Source: an uncultured Eubacteriales bacterium | Lineage (GTDB): Bacteria; Bacillota; Clostridia; Peptostreptococcales; Anaerovoracaceae | Length of the DNA: 64,000 bases | Assembly: GCA_900542295.1 (NCBI GenBank) | Contig: UQNJ01000001.1 | Span: 62,001-126,000 of the forward strand | Reading direction: 5' to 3' | Shown: one piece after another, positions 36,701 through 44,231 of the stretch | Numbering within the stretch: position 1 is the stretch's first letter | How the letters are laid out: each line of letters opens with the position of its first letter | Program-made: the position numbers and the translations under genes | The notes under the pieces: generated by a model | Databases searched by the model: none | What the model was told of the DNA's origin: nothing | The model's input: the letters and a program-made list of their open reading frames with translations, nothing else

Positions 36701-37432
36701 ATGGGGATACAGAATTTTAAGGAGCAGAGCAATAAGAAAAATGTAATAGTTTCTATTTTAAAGATTCTGCTGTTGGGAGCAATTGTAATAGGAATACCTC
36801 TGTATATATACTTCTTTGAAAAAGAATGGATATCACAATTCCGTGATTTTGATGATATAATTGCATACCTGCAAAGCTACAGACTTGAATCCATACCTAT
36901 ATATATATATATTCAAGTAACACAAATAATTATAAGTATAATTCCGGGGCAAATTTTTAACTTGGCAGCAGGATATTTATATACCTTCTTTCCTGCATTG
37001 CTGTTTTCAATAATAGGAGCTTTTGTCGGTACTCTTGTTTCATTTTGGATTGCAAGATGGCTTGGAAGCGATTTCGTACACATATTTTTCGGACGTGAAA
37101 AAACTCAGGATTATGTCAAAAAGCTCAACTCAAAAAAAGCTTATACGATAGTATTCTTTATTTATCTTATTCCCGGAATACCTAAAGATGTAGTGAGTTA
37201 TGCAGCAGGAGTCTCTGATATGAAATTCAAGCCGTTTATGCTTTTGTCTCTTATAGGAAGACTGCCCGGTATGATGGGCAGCATAATGATAGGAAGCATG
37301 TGGCATAAAGAGGAATATATAGGAATGATTATATTAGCAGTTTTAGCCATTACGGTCTTTATTCTATGTATAGTTTTCAGAAAAAAAATAAACAAATTCT
37401 TAGATGAGATATATGAAAAAATAAGCAGCTGA
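36701..37432 (+). CDS. TVP38/TMEM64 (DedA-like) membrane protein
   Basis: 243 residues with about five to six membrane helices. The SNARE-associated (VTT/DedA) core is visible: PGQIFNLAAGYLYTF, GTLVSFWIARWLG, FFIYLIPGIPKDVVSYAAG and GRLPGMMGSIMIG. Members are implicated in lipid (undecaprenyl phosphate or phospholipid) scrambling and membrane homeostasis; the substrate here is unknown. It starts 22 bases after the previous gene with a poor ribosome site. Its stop codon lies in the loop of a terminator shared with the convergent gene. Confidence 0.87.
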   Translation: MGIQNFKEQSNKKNVIVSILKILLLGAIVIGIPLYIYFFEKEWISQFRDFDDIIAYLQSYRLESIPIYIYIQVTQIIISIIPGQIFNLAAGYLYTFFPALLFSIIGAFVGTLVSFWIARWLGSDFVHIFFGREKTQDYVKKLNSKKAYTIVFFIYLIPGIPKDVVSYAAGVSDMKFKPFMLLSLIGRLPGMMGSIMIGSMWHKEEYIGMIILAVLAITVFILCIVFRKKINKFLDEIYEKISS

Positions 37433-37452
37433 TTAACAGCTGCTTATTTTTT
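37416..37452. terminator. Bidirectional terminator with both stop codons inside
   Basis: A perfect 16-bp inverted repeat (37416-37431 with 37437-37452) around a 5-base centre, with an A-tract on the left and a T-tract on the right, so it works on both strands. The plus-strand TVP38 stop (37430-37432) and the minus-strand SGNH stop (37433-37435) abut inside it. Confidence 0.93.
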
Positions 37453-38185
37453 TAATCATATTTGTAATCCATATAGGATAATATTCAGGCAGTACATGTA
37501 TGCCGTCTCCTGCATAAAGATTGGGATTCTCCTCCAGAATATAAACATTGTCTATATAACAAAAGCCGAATTCATCACACATGTTTTTTATCTTTTTGTT
37601 AAACTCCTTCCACTTATGGAAATTCCCTCCTGAAGCAATCTTTTCTTCAGACGGTTTTGCTATGGAATTTACATAAATATCAGCATCCGGACAAATGCTC
37701 ATGAATTCAAATATAATCGTACTGTAATCTTCAACAAATGCATCAGCATCTCCGCTGTACATTCCCATGTCGTTCGTACCGTAAGAGAAGAACACATTTG
37801 TCGGTTTGAGCTTTGATGCTTCAGCTATAGCTTCTTCACCTTTCATAACAGAACCTCCGATTTCACATACAACCTGATTATCATCTAAAAAGCCGTATAC
37901 TTTAAGCCCCTCTGAAATAGAATCTCCTATTACAAGATTTTTACCGAACAATCTATTATATTGAATCTTTCCGTCAACGACATATTCTCCGTTTTTTGCA
38001 TCCTTACTTATATCAGAGACAGAAAGAAGGGAAGGGGCAACCATATCAACGATATCGTTTTCAATCCCATATTCTGTCCGATCGGCCGATAACTTGGCAA
38101 TGATCAGATACAAGACTATAGTAATACAAAATATAAATACAGCAGCTATAATAAATTTTCTGTTGTTTTTCTTTTTGATTTTCAT
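37433..38185 (-). CDS. Membrane-anchored SGNH/GDSL hydrolase
   Basis: 250 residues. An N-terminal charged patch (KIKKKNNRK) and one membrane helix (residues 11-31) anchor an extracytoplasmic domain. The SGNH blocks are present: GDSI with Ser89, a glycine in EIGGS, GTND with Asn138, and DGIH with Asp227 and His230. Such enzymes deacylate esters, often O-acetyl groups on cell-wall polymers; the substrate here is unknown. AGGTGAAT lies just before the start on the minus strand. Confidence 0.88.
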   Translation of the reverse strand: MKIKKKNNRKFIIAAVFIFCITIVLYLIIAKLSADRTEYGIENDIVDMVAPSLLSVSDISKDAKNGEYVVDGKIQYNRLFGKNLVIGDSISEGLKVYGFLDDNQVVCEIGGSVMKGEEAIAEASKLKPTNVFFSYGTNDMGMYSGDADAFVEDYSTIIFEFMSICPDADIYVNSIAKPSEEKIASGGNFHKWKEFNKKIKNMCDEFGFCYIDNVYILEENPNLYAGDGIHVLPEYYPIWITNMIKKISSC

Positions 38186-38217
38186 AGATAATTCACCTCA
38201 CTTAGACTGCAATATAA

Positions 38218-38247
38218 ATTATATATTGTTTCAAAGCCATAAAGCAA
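38218..38247 (-). promoter_or_regulatory. Probable sigma-A promoter of the SGNH gene
   Basis: Minus strand: TTGCTT (38242-38247), an 18-base spacer, TATAAT (38218-38223), about 33 bases before the start codon. Confidence 0.55.
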
Positions 38248-38272
38248 TACTTTTATAAAAAATCATTCACAG

Positions 38273-38366
38273 CGCACAAATGTTCATTTTTTATAAACAT
38301 TTGTTCTTTTTTCTGTTGACATCGAACATCTATTCTGTTATATTATATGAAAAGAACAAACGTTTG
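38273..38366. promoter_or_regulatory. Cluster of four LexA-box-like sites
   Basis: Four copies of the Firmicute SOS operator pattern CGAAC-N4-GTTCG lie around one promoter. They are CGCAC-AAAT-GTTCA (38273-38286), AAAC-ATTT-GTTCT (38295-38307), CGAAC-ATCT-ATTCT (38323-38336, in the promoter spacer) and AGAAC-AAAC-GTTTG (38353-38366, near the transcription start). Each has one to three mismatches. Centres are about 21, 29 and 30 bases apart, roughly whole helical turns. The same window has a near-perfect LexA box at recA, so LexA control is plausible in this genome. Confidence 0.75.
38316..38344 (+). promoter_or_regulatory. Sigma-A promoter of the LysM (YneA-like) gene
   Basis: TTGACA at 38316-38321, 17 bases, TATATT at 38339-38344. 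A LexA-like box fills its spacer and another follows the start site. Confidence 0.88.
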
Positions 38367-38380
38367 AAGGAGGGCGCATG

Positions 38381-38674
38381 ATGACTAAAAATTACAGAAT
38401 AAAAAACAGATTAAGATTCACTATTTTTGTAGCCGTTACAATAATATTATTCACCATGACCGCTAATTTCGCTTTAGGAATAAATACCGCTGACAGTTCA
38501 ACTGTCCATGAATATATTGAATTAGAAGTTTCTTACGGAGATACTCTATGGTCAATAGCTGACAAATATATGGATGATGACGATATACGAGAATCTGTAT
38601 ACAAGCTTAGCAAACTTAACAACATAAAAGCATCTGATCTTAAAGCAGGAATGACTATTATAATACCTTCATAA
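38381..38674 (+). CDS. LysM-domain membrane protein, probable SOS cell-division inhibitor (YneA-like)
   Basis: 97 residues. A basic N-terminus (KNYRIKNRLR), one membrane helix at about 11-31, a short linker, then a single LysM domain (YGDTLWSIADKYM, NNIKASDLKAGMTIIIP). Size and layout match B. subtilis YneA, which delays division during SOS. The promoter is surrounded by LexA-like boxes, which supports that role. The ATG at 38381 is better spaced from AAGGAGGG than the ATG at 38378. In Bacillus the gene is divergent from lexA; here the divergent gene is an SGNH hydrolase and no lexA is in the window. Confidence 0.8.
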   Translation: MTKNYRIKNRLRFTIFVAVTIILFTMTANFALGINTADSSTVHEYIELEVSYGDTLWSIADKYMDDDDIRESVYKLSKLNNIKASDLKAGMTIIIPS

Positions 38675-38898
38675 TATATACCGTCTGATGCTTTTATGCT
38701 AAAATTGACGCTGAAAGTTCTCTGATTCATCATTCAGTCAAATACCCTCAATTTGATTATATTAAGTTGCTGTATATTTATCGACCTTTTTAAAAAAATC
38801 GCTTAAAACGCAAATTAGAGCCTCGTTTTTTTGATACTTCTGTGGTAACATATAGCTTAACACTAATTATCAAACACATCTAATGAAAAGAGGTAAAA

Positions 38899-39111
38899 AT
38901 GGATAAAATACAATACGTTTGCCCAAAATGCGGCAATACAAGCTATGAATCAGATCAGTTTCAGGCAACAGGCGGAAACTTTGCAAAATTATTCGATGTA
39001 CAGAACAAACGGTTTCATACTGTGACTTGCACAAGATGCGGTTATACAGAATTGTATAAGGGTCTCGGAAATGATGCAATGAACATCCTGGATTTCTTAA
39101 TAGGCGGTTGA
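38899..39111 (+). CDS. Small zinc-ribbon protein
   Basis: 70 residues with two CxxC pairs, CPKCGNTSYE at residues 8-11 and CTRCGYTELY about 40 residues later, plus a conserved FLIGG-type end. It belongs to the zinc-ribbon nucleic-acid-binding family of unknown function (zinc_ribbon_13 type). AAAAGAGGT precedes the ATG. The 224-base gap before it holds a candidate promoter (TTGATT at 38753, 16 bases, TATTTA at 38775) and nothing else I can support. It is the last plus-strand gene. Confidence 0.85.
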   Translation: MDKIQYVCPKCGNTSYESDQFQATGGNFAKLFDVQNKRFHTVTCTRCGYTELYKGLGNDAMNILDFLIGG

Positions 39112-39178
39112 TTTTAATCGTGAATTAAATATTGTAATAAAAGAAAATAATACAACATAATTAAATAATAACAATTTA

Positions 39179-39250
39179 AAAATGCATCTGCAGCAAACCG
39201 TTCAGGCTTAAATAGCGAAGCTTGAAAAGCTTAATAAGCAGGTGCATTTT
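39179..39250. repeat. 72-base structured inverted repeat between convergent genes
   Basis: The outer arms of 13 bases (39179-39191 and 39238-39250) pair with a single G-U. They enclose 46 bases that can fold further, including AAGCTT repeated around GAA and a seven-pair CAGGCTT/AAGCTTG stem. A-rich sequence lies on the left and T-rich on the right, so either strand would end in a U-run. It may terminate the zinc-ribbon transcript or be a small RNA. The preceding 39112-39178 is AT-rich filler. Confidence 0.6.
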
Positions 39251-39263
39251 CTTTTGCCTTCAT

Positions 39264-39297
39264 AACTATTCCGTAAATCTAAATTTAAGGAATAGTT
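39264..39297. repeat. 9-bp inverted repeat
   Basis: AACTATTCC at 39264-39272 pairs with GGAATAGTT at 39289-39297 around a 16-base AT-rich loop. No gene lies under it; its function is unknown. Confidence 0.6.
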
Positions 39298-39307
39298 GTC
39301 TGTCGTC

Positions 39308-39337
39308 AAAATAAGAGAGATCTATTAGACCTCTCTT
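39308..39337 (-). terminator. Rho-independent terminator of ruvX
   Basis: Read on the minus strand, a 10-bp stem (39328-39337 with 39313-39322, one G-U pair), a 5-base loop, then ATTTT. It begins 10 bases after the ruvX stop. Confidence 0.82.
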
Positions 39338-39347
39338 CCCATTTCTG

Positions 39348-39779
39348 TTATCTTTGTGTACTATCCAGATAGCTTTGCAAAATTATTACCGCCGCTTGCT
39401 TATCAATTACCTTTTTTCTCTTAGCTCTTGAAACATCAGCTTCAATCAAAACTTTTTCTGCCATAACGGTAGTGAGTCTTTCGTCTTGCCATTCCACCTT
39501 AATATTTTTCATGCCGGTACTTCGCATCTTGTTTTCCAACATATTTTTAAATTCATATACCTTTTCTGTCTGTATACTGTCACTGCCATCGAGCTTCTTT
39601 GGTAAACCGACCACTATTGTATCACATTCATACTCTTTAACCATTTCAAGTATTTTAGTAGTGTCTTTTCTTATACCTACCCTTTCCAAAGTCATTACCC
39701 CCTGAGCAGTGTAGCCTAGAGGATCTGAAATGGCTATGCCGACAGTTTTATCACCTACATCAAGTCCGATTTTTCTCAT
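39348..39779 (-). CDS. ruvX: Putative pre-16S rRNA nuclease / Holliday junction resolvase YqgF
   Basis: 143 residues with an RNase H-like fold: GLDVGDKTVGIAISDPLG at the N-terminus (catalytic Asp), VVGLPKKLDGS, WQDERLTTVMAE and DKQAAVIILQSYLD with the final Asp. In bacteria this family matures 16S rRNA 5' ends; the resolvase name is historical. AAAGGAG precedes the start. It lies after alaS-ireB as in other Firmicutes, but a strong hairpin separates it from ireB. Confidence 0.93.
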   Translation of the reverse strand: MRKIGLDVGDKTVGIAISDPLGYTAQGVMTLERVGIRKDTTKILEMVKEYECDTIVVGLPKKLDGSDSIQTEKVYEFKNMLENKMRSTGMKNIKVEWQDERLTTVMAEKVLIEADVSRAKRKKVIDKQAAVIILQSYLDSTQR

Positions 39780-39821
39780 AATACAGAAAACTCCTTTAAA
39801 ATATTTTATCTAAACTCGCAA

Positions 39822-39859
39822 ATAAATCCGGGTACTGCGGTTGCAGTACCCGGATTTAT
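39822..39859 (-). terminator. Strong hairpin terminator between ireB and ruvX
   Basis: A perfect 17-bp stem (39822-39838 with 39843-39859) and a 4-base loop, followed on the minus strand by only a short T-rich run. It begins 4 bases after the ireB stop and precedes ruvX. Confidence 0.88.
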
Positions 39860-39863
39860 CGTG

Positions 39864-40106
39864 CTATACATCAATATAAGTTCTGAGCATCTCCGCTACC
39901 AACTCATCTCGGTCTACACCTTTAATAAGTGTTCTTGCATTATTAAAGCTGGTAATATAAGATGGATCTCCGGTTATTATATAACCTACCAACTGATCTA
40001 TTGGATTATAGTCCTTTTCTTTCAAACATTCATAAACTTCTCTGACTATCTGCTTATTTGTCTTTTGGGTTTTAAAAGAATCAAACATCTTTGTATTCTT
40101 ATCCAT
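39864..40106 (-). CDS. ireB: IreB family regulatory phosphoprotein (DUF965)
   Basis: 80 residues, all helical, with FKTQKTNKQIVREVYECL, NPIDQLVGYIITGDPSYITS and the typical AEMLRTYI end. In enterococci IreB is phosphorylated by the PASTA kinase IreK on N-terminal threonines and affects cephalosporin resistance; threonines are present here near residues 5 and 13. It lies 50 bases after alaS, the standard Firmicute arrangement. AAGGAAGGGG precedes the ATG. Confidence 0.92.
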   Translation of the reverse strand: MDKNTKMFDSFKTQKTNKQIVREVYECLKEKDYNPIDQLVGYIITGDPSYITSFNNARTLIKGVDRDELVAEMLRTYIDV

Positions 40107-40156
40107 TGTCTACCCCTTCCTTATACTAAAAGAAACAATCCGATGGGTTAATTATA

Positions 40157-42775
40157 CTATGACAAAAGATTTTTAGCAACCTCGAAGGCTTCATTTATTT
40201 TTGATGCATCTTTTGCGCCTGCCTGAGCCATATCGGCCTTTCCGCCGCCTCCGCCGCCACACGCAGAAGCTATTTCCTTTATCATCTTACCTGCATTATA
40301 TCCTTTTTCTACAACATCGTCTGTAAGAGAAACGAGTAAAGTTACCTTTTCACCATTAGTTGTAGCTAAAACCATGCATACACCCTTATGTGCAGCCTTT
40401 ATATCATCAGAAATATTTCTCAGGTCATTTATGCTGTATCCGGTAAATTTCTTTGTTATCAATTTAATTCCGTTTATATCATGTGCAGATGAAACTAAAC
40501 TGTCTGCTTCTCCTCCCATTGCTGCTTTTTTCATTTCTTCCAGCTCTTTTTTTACTGACTTAAGCTCTTCTGTCAAAGATGCAGCTCTGTCTGCAATATT
40601 GGCTTTATTTGATTTTAAAGCTCTTGCTGCATCTTCAATAATTTTTTCAGCATTTAAAGCTTCTTTCAATACTCCTGTTCCAGTTACAGCCTCTATTCGC
40701 CTTACACCTGAAGCAATTCCACTTTCCGAAATAATCTTGAAAGCACCTATCTCGCCGGTATTCCTTACATGAGTACCTCCGCAAAGTTCTATAGACCATC
40801 CGCCGGCACTTACAACCCTGACAGTTTTACCATATTTTTCACCAAATAAAGCCATAGCTCCTGCTCTCTTTGCATCTTCCATGGACATTTCTTTGGCAGT
40901 AACCGGAAGAAATTCATTTATCTTTTCGTTAACTTTTTTTTGTATCTTGTTAAGCTGCTCATCGGTTACAGCCTCAAAGTGACTGAAATCAAAACGCAGT
41001 AGGTTGTCATTTACACTTGAACCTGACTGCTGTACATGCGTTCCAAGAACTTCTCTCAAAGCTTTTTGTAGCAAATGCGTTGCAGTGTGGTTTCTTGCGG
41101 AACAGTTTCTCCTTGCCGCATCAACTTTTAAAGTAACTTCATCACCCACTCTTACAGTTCCGTCTGTAACTTCACAGCAGTGAGCTATAATTCCGTCATT
41201 TTTTTCAACAGAAAAGACGTATATGCTTCCCGACTCAGTAGACATAATTCCGTTATCTGAAATCTGTCCGCCGCCTTCCGGATAAAATACAGTTCTGTCC
41301 AGGAAAATTCTCACATTCTGCTCTGCCGAAGCAACATCAACAGTTCCGTTTTCATCAATTATTGCGAGGACTTTAGCCTTTCCTGCAAGACTGTCATATC
41401 CTTCAAATTGAGTTTCCGGAACATCCACCAAATTGTTGTTTTCTTTCCATGCTTCACACTCGGTGTTTTTGCGGCATCTTCTTCCCTGTTCTTTCTGACG
41501 CTTCATATTTTCCGCAAAGCCTTCTTGATCCGCAGTCATTCCATTTTCCGCTAAAATTTCTTCTGTAAGCTCAGGCGGAAATCCGTAGGTATCATAAAGC
41601 TTAAAAGTCTTTTCTCCATCAAGAATGGTTTTTCCCTCTTTTTTAAGTTCTTCTACATATTGAGAAATTATATTTTCTCCCTGATCTATAGTAGCTGCAA
41701 ATTTATCTTCCTCTACACTTATAATCTTCTGTATATATTCTTTTTTTTCTATTAGCTCAGGATAAGCATCTCCGGAAACTTCTATAACCTTATTTGAAAG
41801 TTCTACGAGGAACGGTCCTGTTATTCCAAGAAGTCTACCGTGTCTGGCCGCCCTTCTGAGCAGCCTTCTCAATACATATCCTCTTCCTTCATTGCTCGGC
41901 ATTATGCCATCGGCTATCATAAAGGTAATCGAACGAAGATGATCCGTTATTATTCTTATTGATATATCGGTCGAAGCATGTCCGTCTCTGTATTCGACTC
42001 CACACTTTGCGACAACACCGTTTAAGATATGACGAATCGTATCAATATCAAAAATGGAATCTACTCCCTGCATTATGCAAGCCATTCTCTCAAGGCCCAT
42101 ACCTGTATCAATATTAGGATGTTCAAGCGGCGAATAAGTTCCGTCTTCTTCTTTATAAAACTGTGTAAATACATGATTCCAAAATTCAAGATATCTGTCA
42201 CAGTCACAACCGGGCTTGCAAGTGTCCTTTCCGCATCCGTATTCCGGTCCTCTGTCAAAATAAAGTTCTGAACAAGGTCCGCAAGGACCAAGACCGATTT
42301 CCCAGAAATTATCTTCTTTTCCAAGCCTTACTATTCTTTCTTCAGGCATGCCCAGGCTTTTCCATATTTCAACAGCTTCATCATCATCTTCATAAACTGT
42401 TGCCCATATCTTGTCAAACGGCATCTTGAGCCACTCAGTCATAAATTCAAGTCCCCATGCAAGAGATTCTTTCTTGAAATAATCGCCAAAAGAAAAGTTC
42501 CCTAACATTTCAAAAAAAGTACCATGTCTGGCAGTTATTCCTACATTATCTATATCTCCTGTTCTTATACATTTTTGACATGTGGTCATTCTCTTTGAAG
42601 GTGGTGTTTCCACTCCTGCAAAGTACTTTTTCAAAGGTGCCATGCCTGAATTTATTATTAAAAGACTTTTATCGTCCTGAGGTATAAGAGATGCGCTCTT
42701 AGCTGCATAATGTCCCTTACTTACATAAAAGTCTCTGAATAGTTTTCTTATCTCGTTTAGTCCTAATTTTTCCAT
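40157..42775 (-). CDS. alaS: Alanine-tRNA ligase
   Basis: 872 residues from the ATG at 42775, which follows CAGGAGGATTT; longer in-frame readings have no ribosome site and pass through the promoter. Class II catalytic domain (LIINSGMAPLKKYF, RMTTCQKCIRTGDIDNVG), the editing domain with zinc motif NHTATH and CGGTHVRN, then a coiled linker and the C-Ala domain with a six-glycine run before KADMAQAG. It charges tRNA-Ala and clears Ser/Gly mischarges. No T-box is visible in its leader of about 20-30 bases. Confidence 0.97.
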   Translation of the reverse strand: MEKLGLNEIRKLFRDFYVSKGHYAAKSASLIPQDDKSLLIINSGMAPLKKYFAGVETPPSKRMTTCQKCIRTGDIDNVGITARHGTFFEMLGNFSFGDYFKKESLAWGLEFMTEWLKMPFDKIWATVYEDDDEAVEIWKSLGMPEERIVRLGKEDNFWEIGLGPCGPCSELYFDRGPEYGCGKDTCKPGCDCDRYLEFWNHVFTQFYKEEDGTYSPLEHPNIDTGMGLERMACIMQGVDSIFDIDTIRHILNGVVAKCGVEYRDGHASTDISIRIITDHLRSITFMIADGIMPSNEGRGYVLRRLLRRAARHGRLLGITGPFLVELSNKVIEVSGDAYPELIEKKEYIQKIISVEEDKFAATIDQGENIISQYVEELKKEGKTILDGEKTFKLYDTYGFPPELTEEILAENGMTADQEGFAENMKRQKEQGRRCRKNTECEAWKENNNLVDVPETQFEGYDSLAGKAKVLAIIDENGTVDVASAEQNVRIFLDRTVFYPEGGGQISDNGIMSTESGSIYVFSVEKNDGIIAHCCEVTDGTVRVGDEVTLKVDAARRNCSARNHTATHLLQKALREVLGTHVQQSGSSVNDNLLRFDFSHFEAVTDEQLNKIQKKVNEKINEFLPVTAKEMSMEDAKRAGAMALFGEKYGKTVRVVSAGGWSIELCGGTHVRNTGEIGAFKIISESGIASGVRRIEAVTGTGVLKEALNAEKIIEDAARALKSNKANIADRAASLTEELKSVKKELEEMKKAAMGGEADSLVSSAHDINGIKLITKKFTGYSINDLRNISDDIKAAHKGVCMVLATTNGEKVTLLVSLTDDVVEKGYNAGKMIKEIASACGGGGGGKADMAQAGAKDASKINEAFEVAKNLLS

Positions 42776-42801
42776 ATGTAAATCCTCCTGAACAATTTTA
42801 T

Positions 42802-42830
42802 ATTTTATCACAGGCAGGTTTAAAAGTCTA
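42802..42830 (-). promoter_or_regulatory. Sigma-A promoter of alaS
   Basis: Minus strand: TAGACT (42825-42830), a 17-base spacer, TAAAAT (42802-42807), about 26 bases before the alaS ATG and just after the upstream gene's terminator. Confidence 0.7.
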
Positions 42831-42842
42831 TCCGTATACGTA

Positions 42843-42894
42843 CAAAAAATATGCTTCTCTCCCTTATTTTCAAGGTTACAGAAGAGAAGCATAT
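42843..42894 (-). terminator. Terminator downstream of the small membrane protein
   Basis: Minus strand: a 12-bp perfect stem (42883-42894 with 42849-42860), a 22-base loop and a T-run of six (42843-42848). The large loop is unusual, but the position after the 42909 stop fits. Confidence 0.85.
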
Positions 42895-42908
42895 ATATTT
42901 AAAAATTT

Positions 42909-43118
42909 TTAAAACTGTTTTTTAATATTCTGAGCCATTTCAGTTACATCTTGTCCTACATTCATCATCTCGTTCTTTACATTTTCCACATCCTTAGCTG
43001 TACTTTTTATATCCTGTCTAAGCTGTTGCTTGGCAGATGGTTTCATACACCCGTATGCTACAGCCATTGCTGTTCCTGCTGCCGCTAAGGCCACTACTGT
43101 AACTGCTGTTTTTTGCAT
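42909..43118 (-). CDS. Small membrane-anchored coiled-coil protein (YtxH-like)
   Basis: 69 residues. A hydrophobic N-terminal helix (TAVTVVALAAAGTAMAVAYG) is followed by a basic-then-amphipathic helix (KQQLRQDIKSTAKDVENVKN) with a heptad-like pattern. The layout resembles small YtxH-type proteins; no catalytic motif is seen and the function is unknown. GAAGGGAGTG precedes the start. It has its own terminator. A weak 5-bp hairpin with a T-run at 43151-43171 separates it from mnmA. Confidence 0.75.
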   Translation of the reverse strand: MQKTAVTVVALAAAGTAMAVAYGCMKPSAKQQLRQDIKSTAKDVENVKNEMMNVGQDVTEMAQNIKKQF

Positions 43119-43187
43119 ATATAATCACTCCCTTCATGAATATTATCTGAAAAAAGGAATGGTTATATTCCAAGAAGATAATAGAAT

Positions 43188-44231
43188 TTATTTGATAAAT
43201 CCGCCGCCTATAACTGTATCATCATTATAAAATACTATTGACTGTCCCGGAGTTGCAGCTCTTTGCGGAATTTTAAATATTGTCGTAATTTTTTTATCGT
43301 AAACATCAATCCGCGCCGGAGCAGGCTTTGCGGAATACCGTACTTTAGCCATAACCTCCATTCCATTATATTCTTTCACATTTCCGGCTGTAAAGAAAAA
43401 ATCTTCACACTCAACTGTATCGCTGAACAGTTCCTCATTGTTACCTAAAACTATTCTGTTCCGGTCTGCATCTATTTCAGTTACGAAAGTCGGCTTTCCC
43501 AGAGCAATTCCAAGACCTTTACGCTGTCCAACAGTGTAATTGAGAATTCCTTTATGATGTCCCAGAATATTTCCTGCCTTATCTACGAAATCTCCTTCCT
43601 CAGAAGAAAATCCCATGGATTTTATGTAAGAAGCGTAATCGGATTCAATAAAACATATCTCCTGACTGTCCTTTTTTTCGGCATTTTGCAGTTTTTTCCC
43701 TCTCGCCAATGTTCTTGTCTCATTTTTAGATTTAATCTCTCCTAAAGGCAAAATAAGCCGTTTTAAGACATCCTGTCCTAACCTGTATAGCATATATGAC
43801 TGATCCTTTTCTTGACTTGCTCCCTGTCTCACAAAGTACCGATTTTTGTCCGAGTCATATTTTATACGACAGTAATGCCCTGTAGCTATATGATATGCGC
43901 CAATTTTGTCTGCATTCTCTATAAGCTTCCTGAACTTTATATTAGGGTTACATACTATACAAGGATTTGGTGTTCGCCCGGCAATATATTCTCTGCAAAA
44001 ATTATCTATTACCACGTCTTTGAAAAGCTCTGAAACGTTTTCACAGATCAGTTCTATGCCAAGCTGTCTTGCTGTTTCTTCTGCTTCTTTTCTTGTCTTA
44101 TCATTATTACCTGTTACATCAAAAAAATATCCCGTTACATTATATCCTTTTTCTTCCAATAACAAAGCAGCGGCAGTGCTGTCCACTCCGCCGCTTAATC
44201 CTAGCAAAACTTTATTATTCTGCTTCACCAT
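43188..44231 (-). CDS. mnmA: tRNA-specific 2-thiouridylase MnmA
   Basis: 347 residues. The ATP pyrophosphatase loop SGGVDS is at 13-18. Catalytic cysteines are Cys94 in TPNPCIVCN (position equivalent to E. coli Cys102) and Cys193 in SQEICFI. GRTPNPCIVC, TGHYCRI, QSYMLYRL and the C-terminal GQSIVFYNDD beta-barrel are typical. It makes s2U34 in tRNA-Lys, -Glu and -Gln using sulfur from a cysteine desulfurase, which is encoded two genes upstream. I chose the ATG at 44231 because it is nearest to a GAGGATG site; it overlaps iscU by 17 bases. Confidence 0.95.
   Translation of the reverse strand: MVKQNNKVLLGLSGGVDSTAAALLLEEKGYNVTGYFFDVTGNNDKTRKEAEETARQLGIELICENVSELFKDVVIDNFCREYIAGRTPNPCIVCNPNIKFRKLIENADKIGAYHIATGHYCRIKYDSDKNRYFVRQGASQEKDQSYMLYRLGQDVLKRLILPLGEIKSKNETRTLARGKKLQNAEKKDSQEICFIESDYASYIKSMGFSSEEGDFVDKAGNILGHHKGILNYTVGQRKGLGIALGKPTFVTEIDADRNRIVLGNNEELFSDTVECEDFFFTAGNVKEYNGMEVMAKVRYSAKPAPARIDVYDKKITTIFKIPQRAATPGQSIVFYNDDTVIGGGFIK

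Noticed and set aside
38207..38236. A dif-like palindrome near the recombinase gene and strand switch
   Set aside because: CAATATA and TATATTG do form an inverted repeat, but the arms do not match dif arms and they overlap the SGNH promoter.
39179..39250. A c-di-GMP or similar riboswitch
   Set aside because: A GCAAACC stretch recalls GEMM, but the rest of the conserved core is absent and no gene follows in the correct orientation.
42776..42908. A T-box riboswitch upstream of alaS
   Set aside because: The promoter lies only about 26 bases before the ATG, and the hairpin there is the terminator of the preceding gene. No T-box motif is visible.
43151..43171. Terminator of mnmA
   Set aside because: The stem has only five pairs; the T-run is good, but the evidence is too weak for a separate feature.
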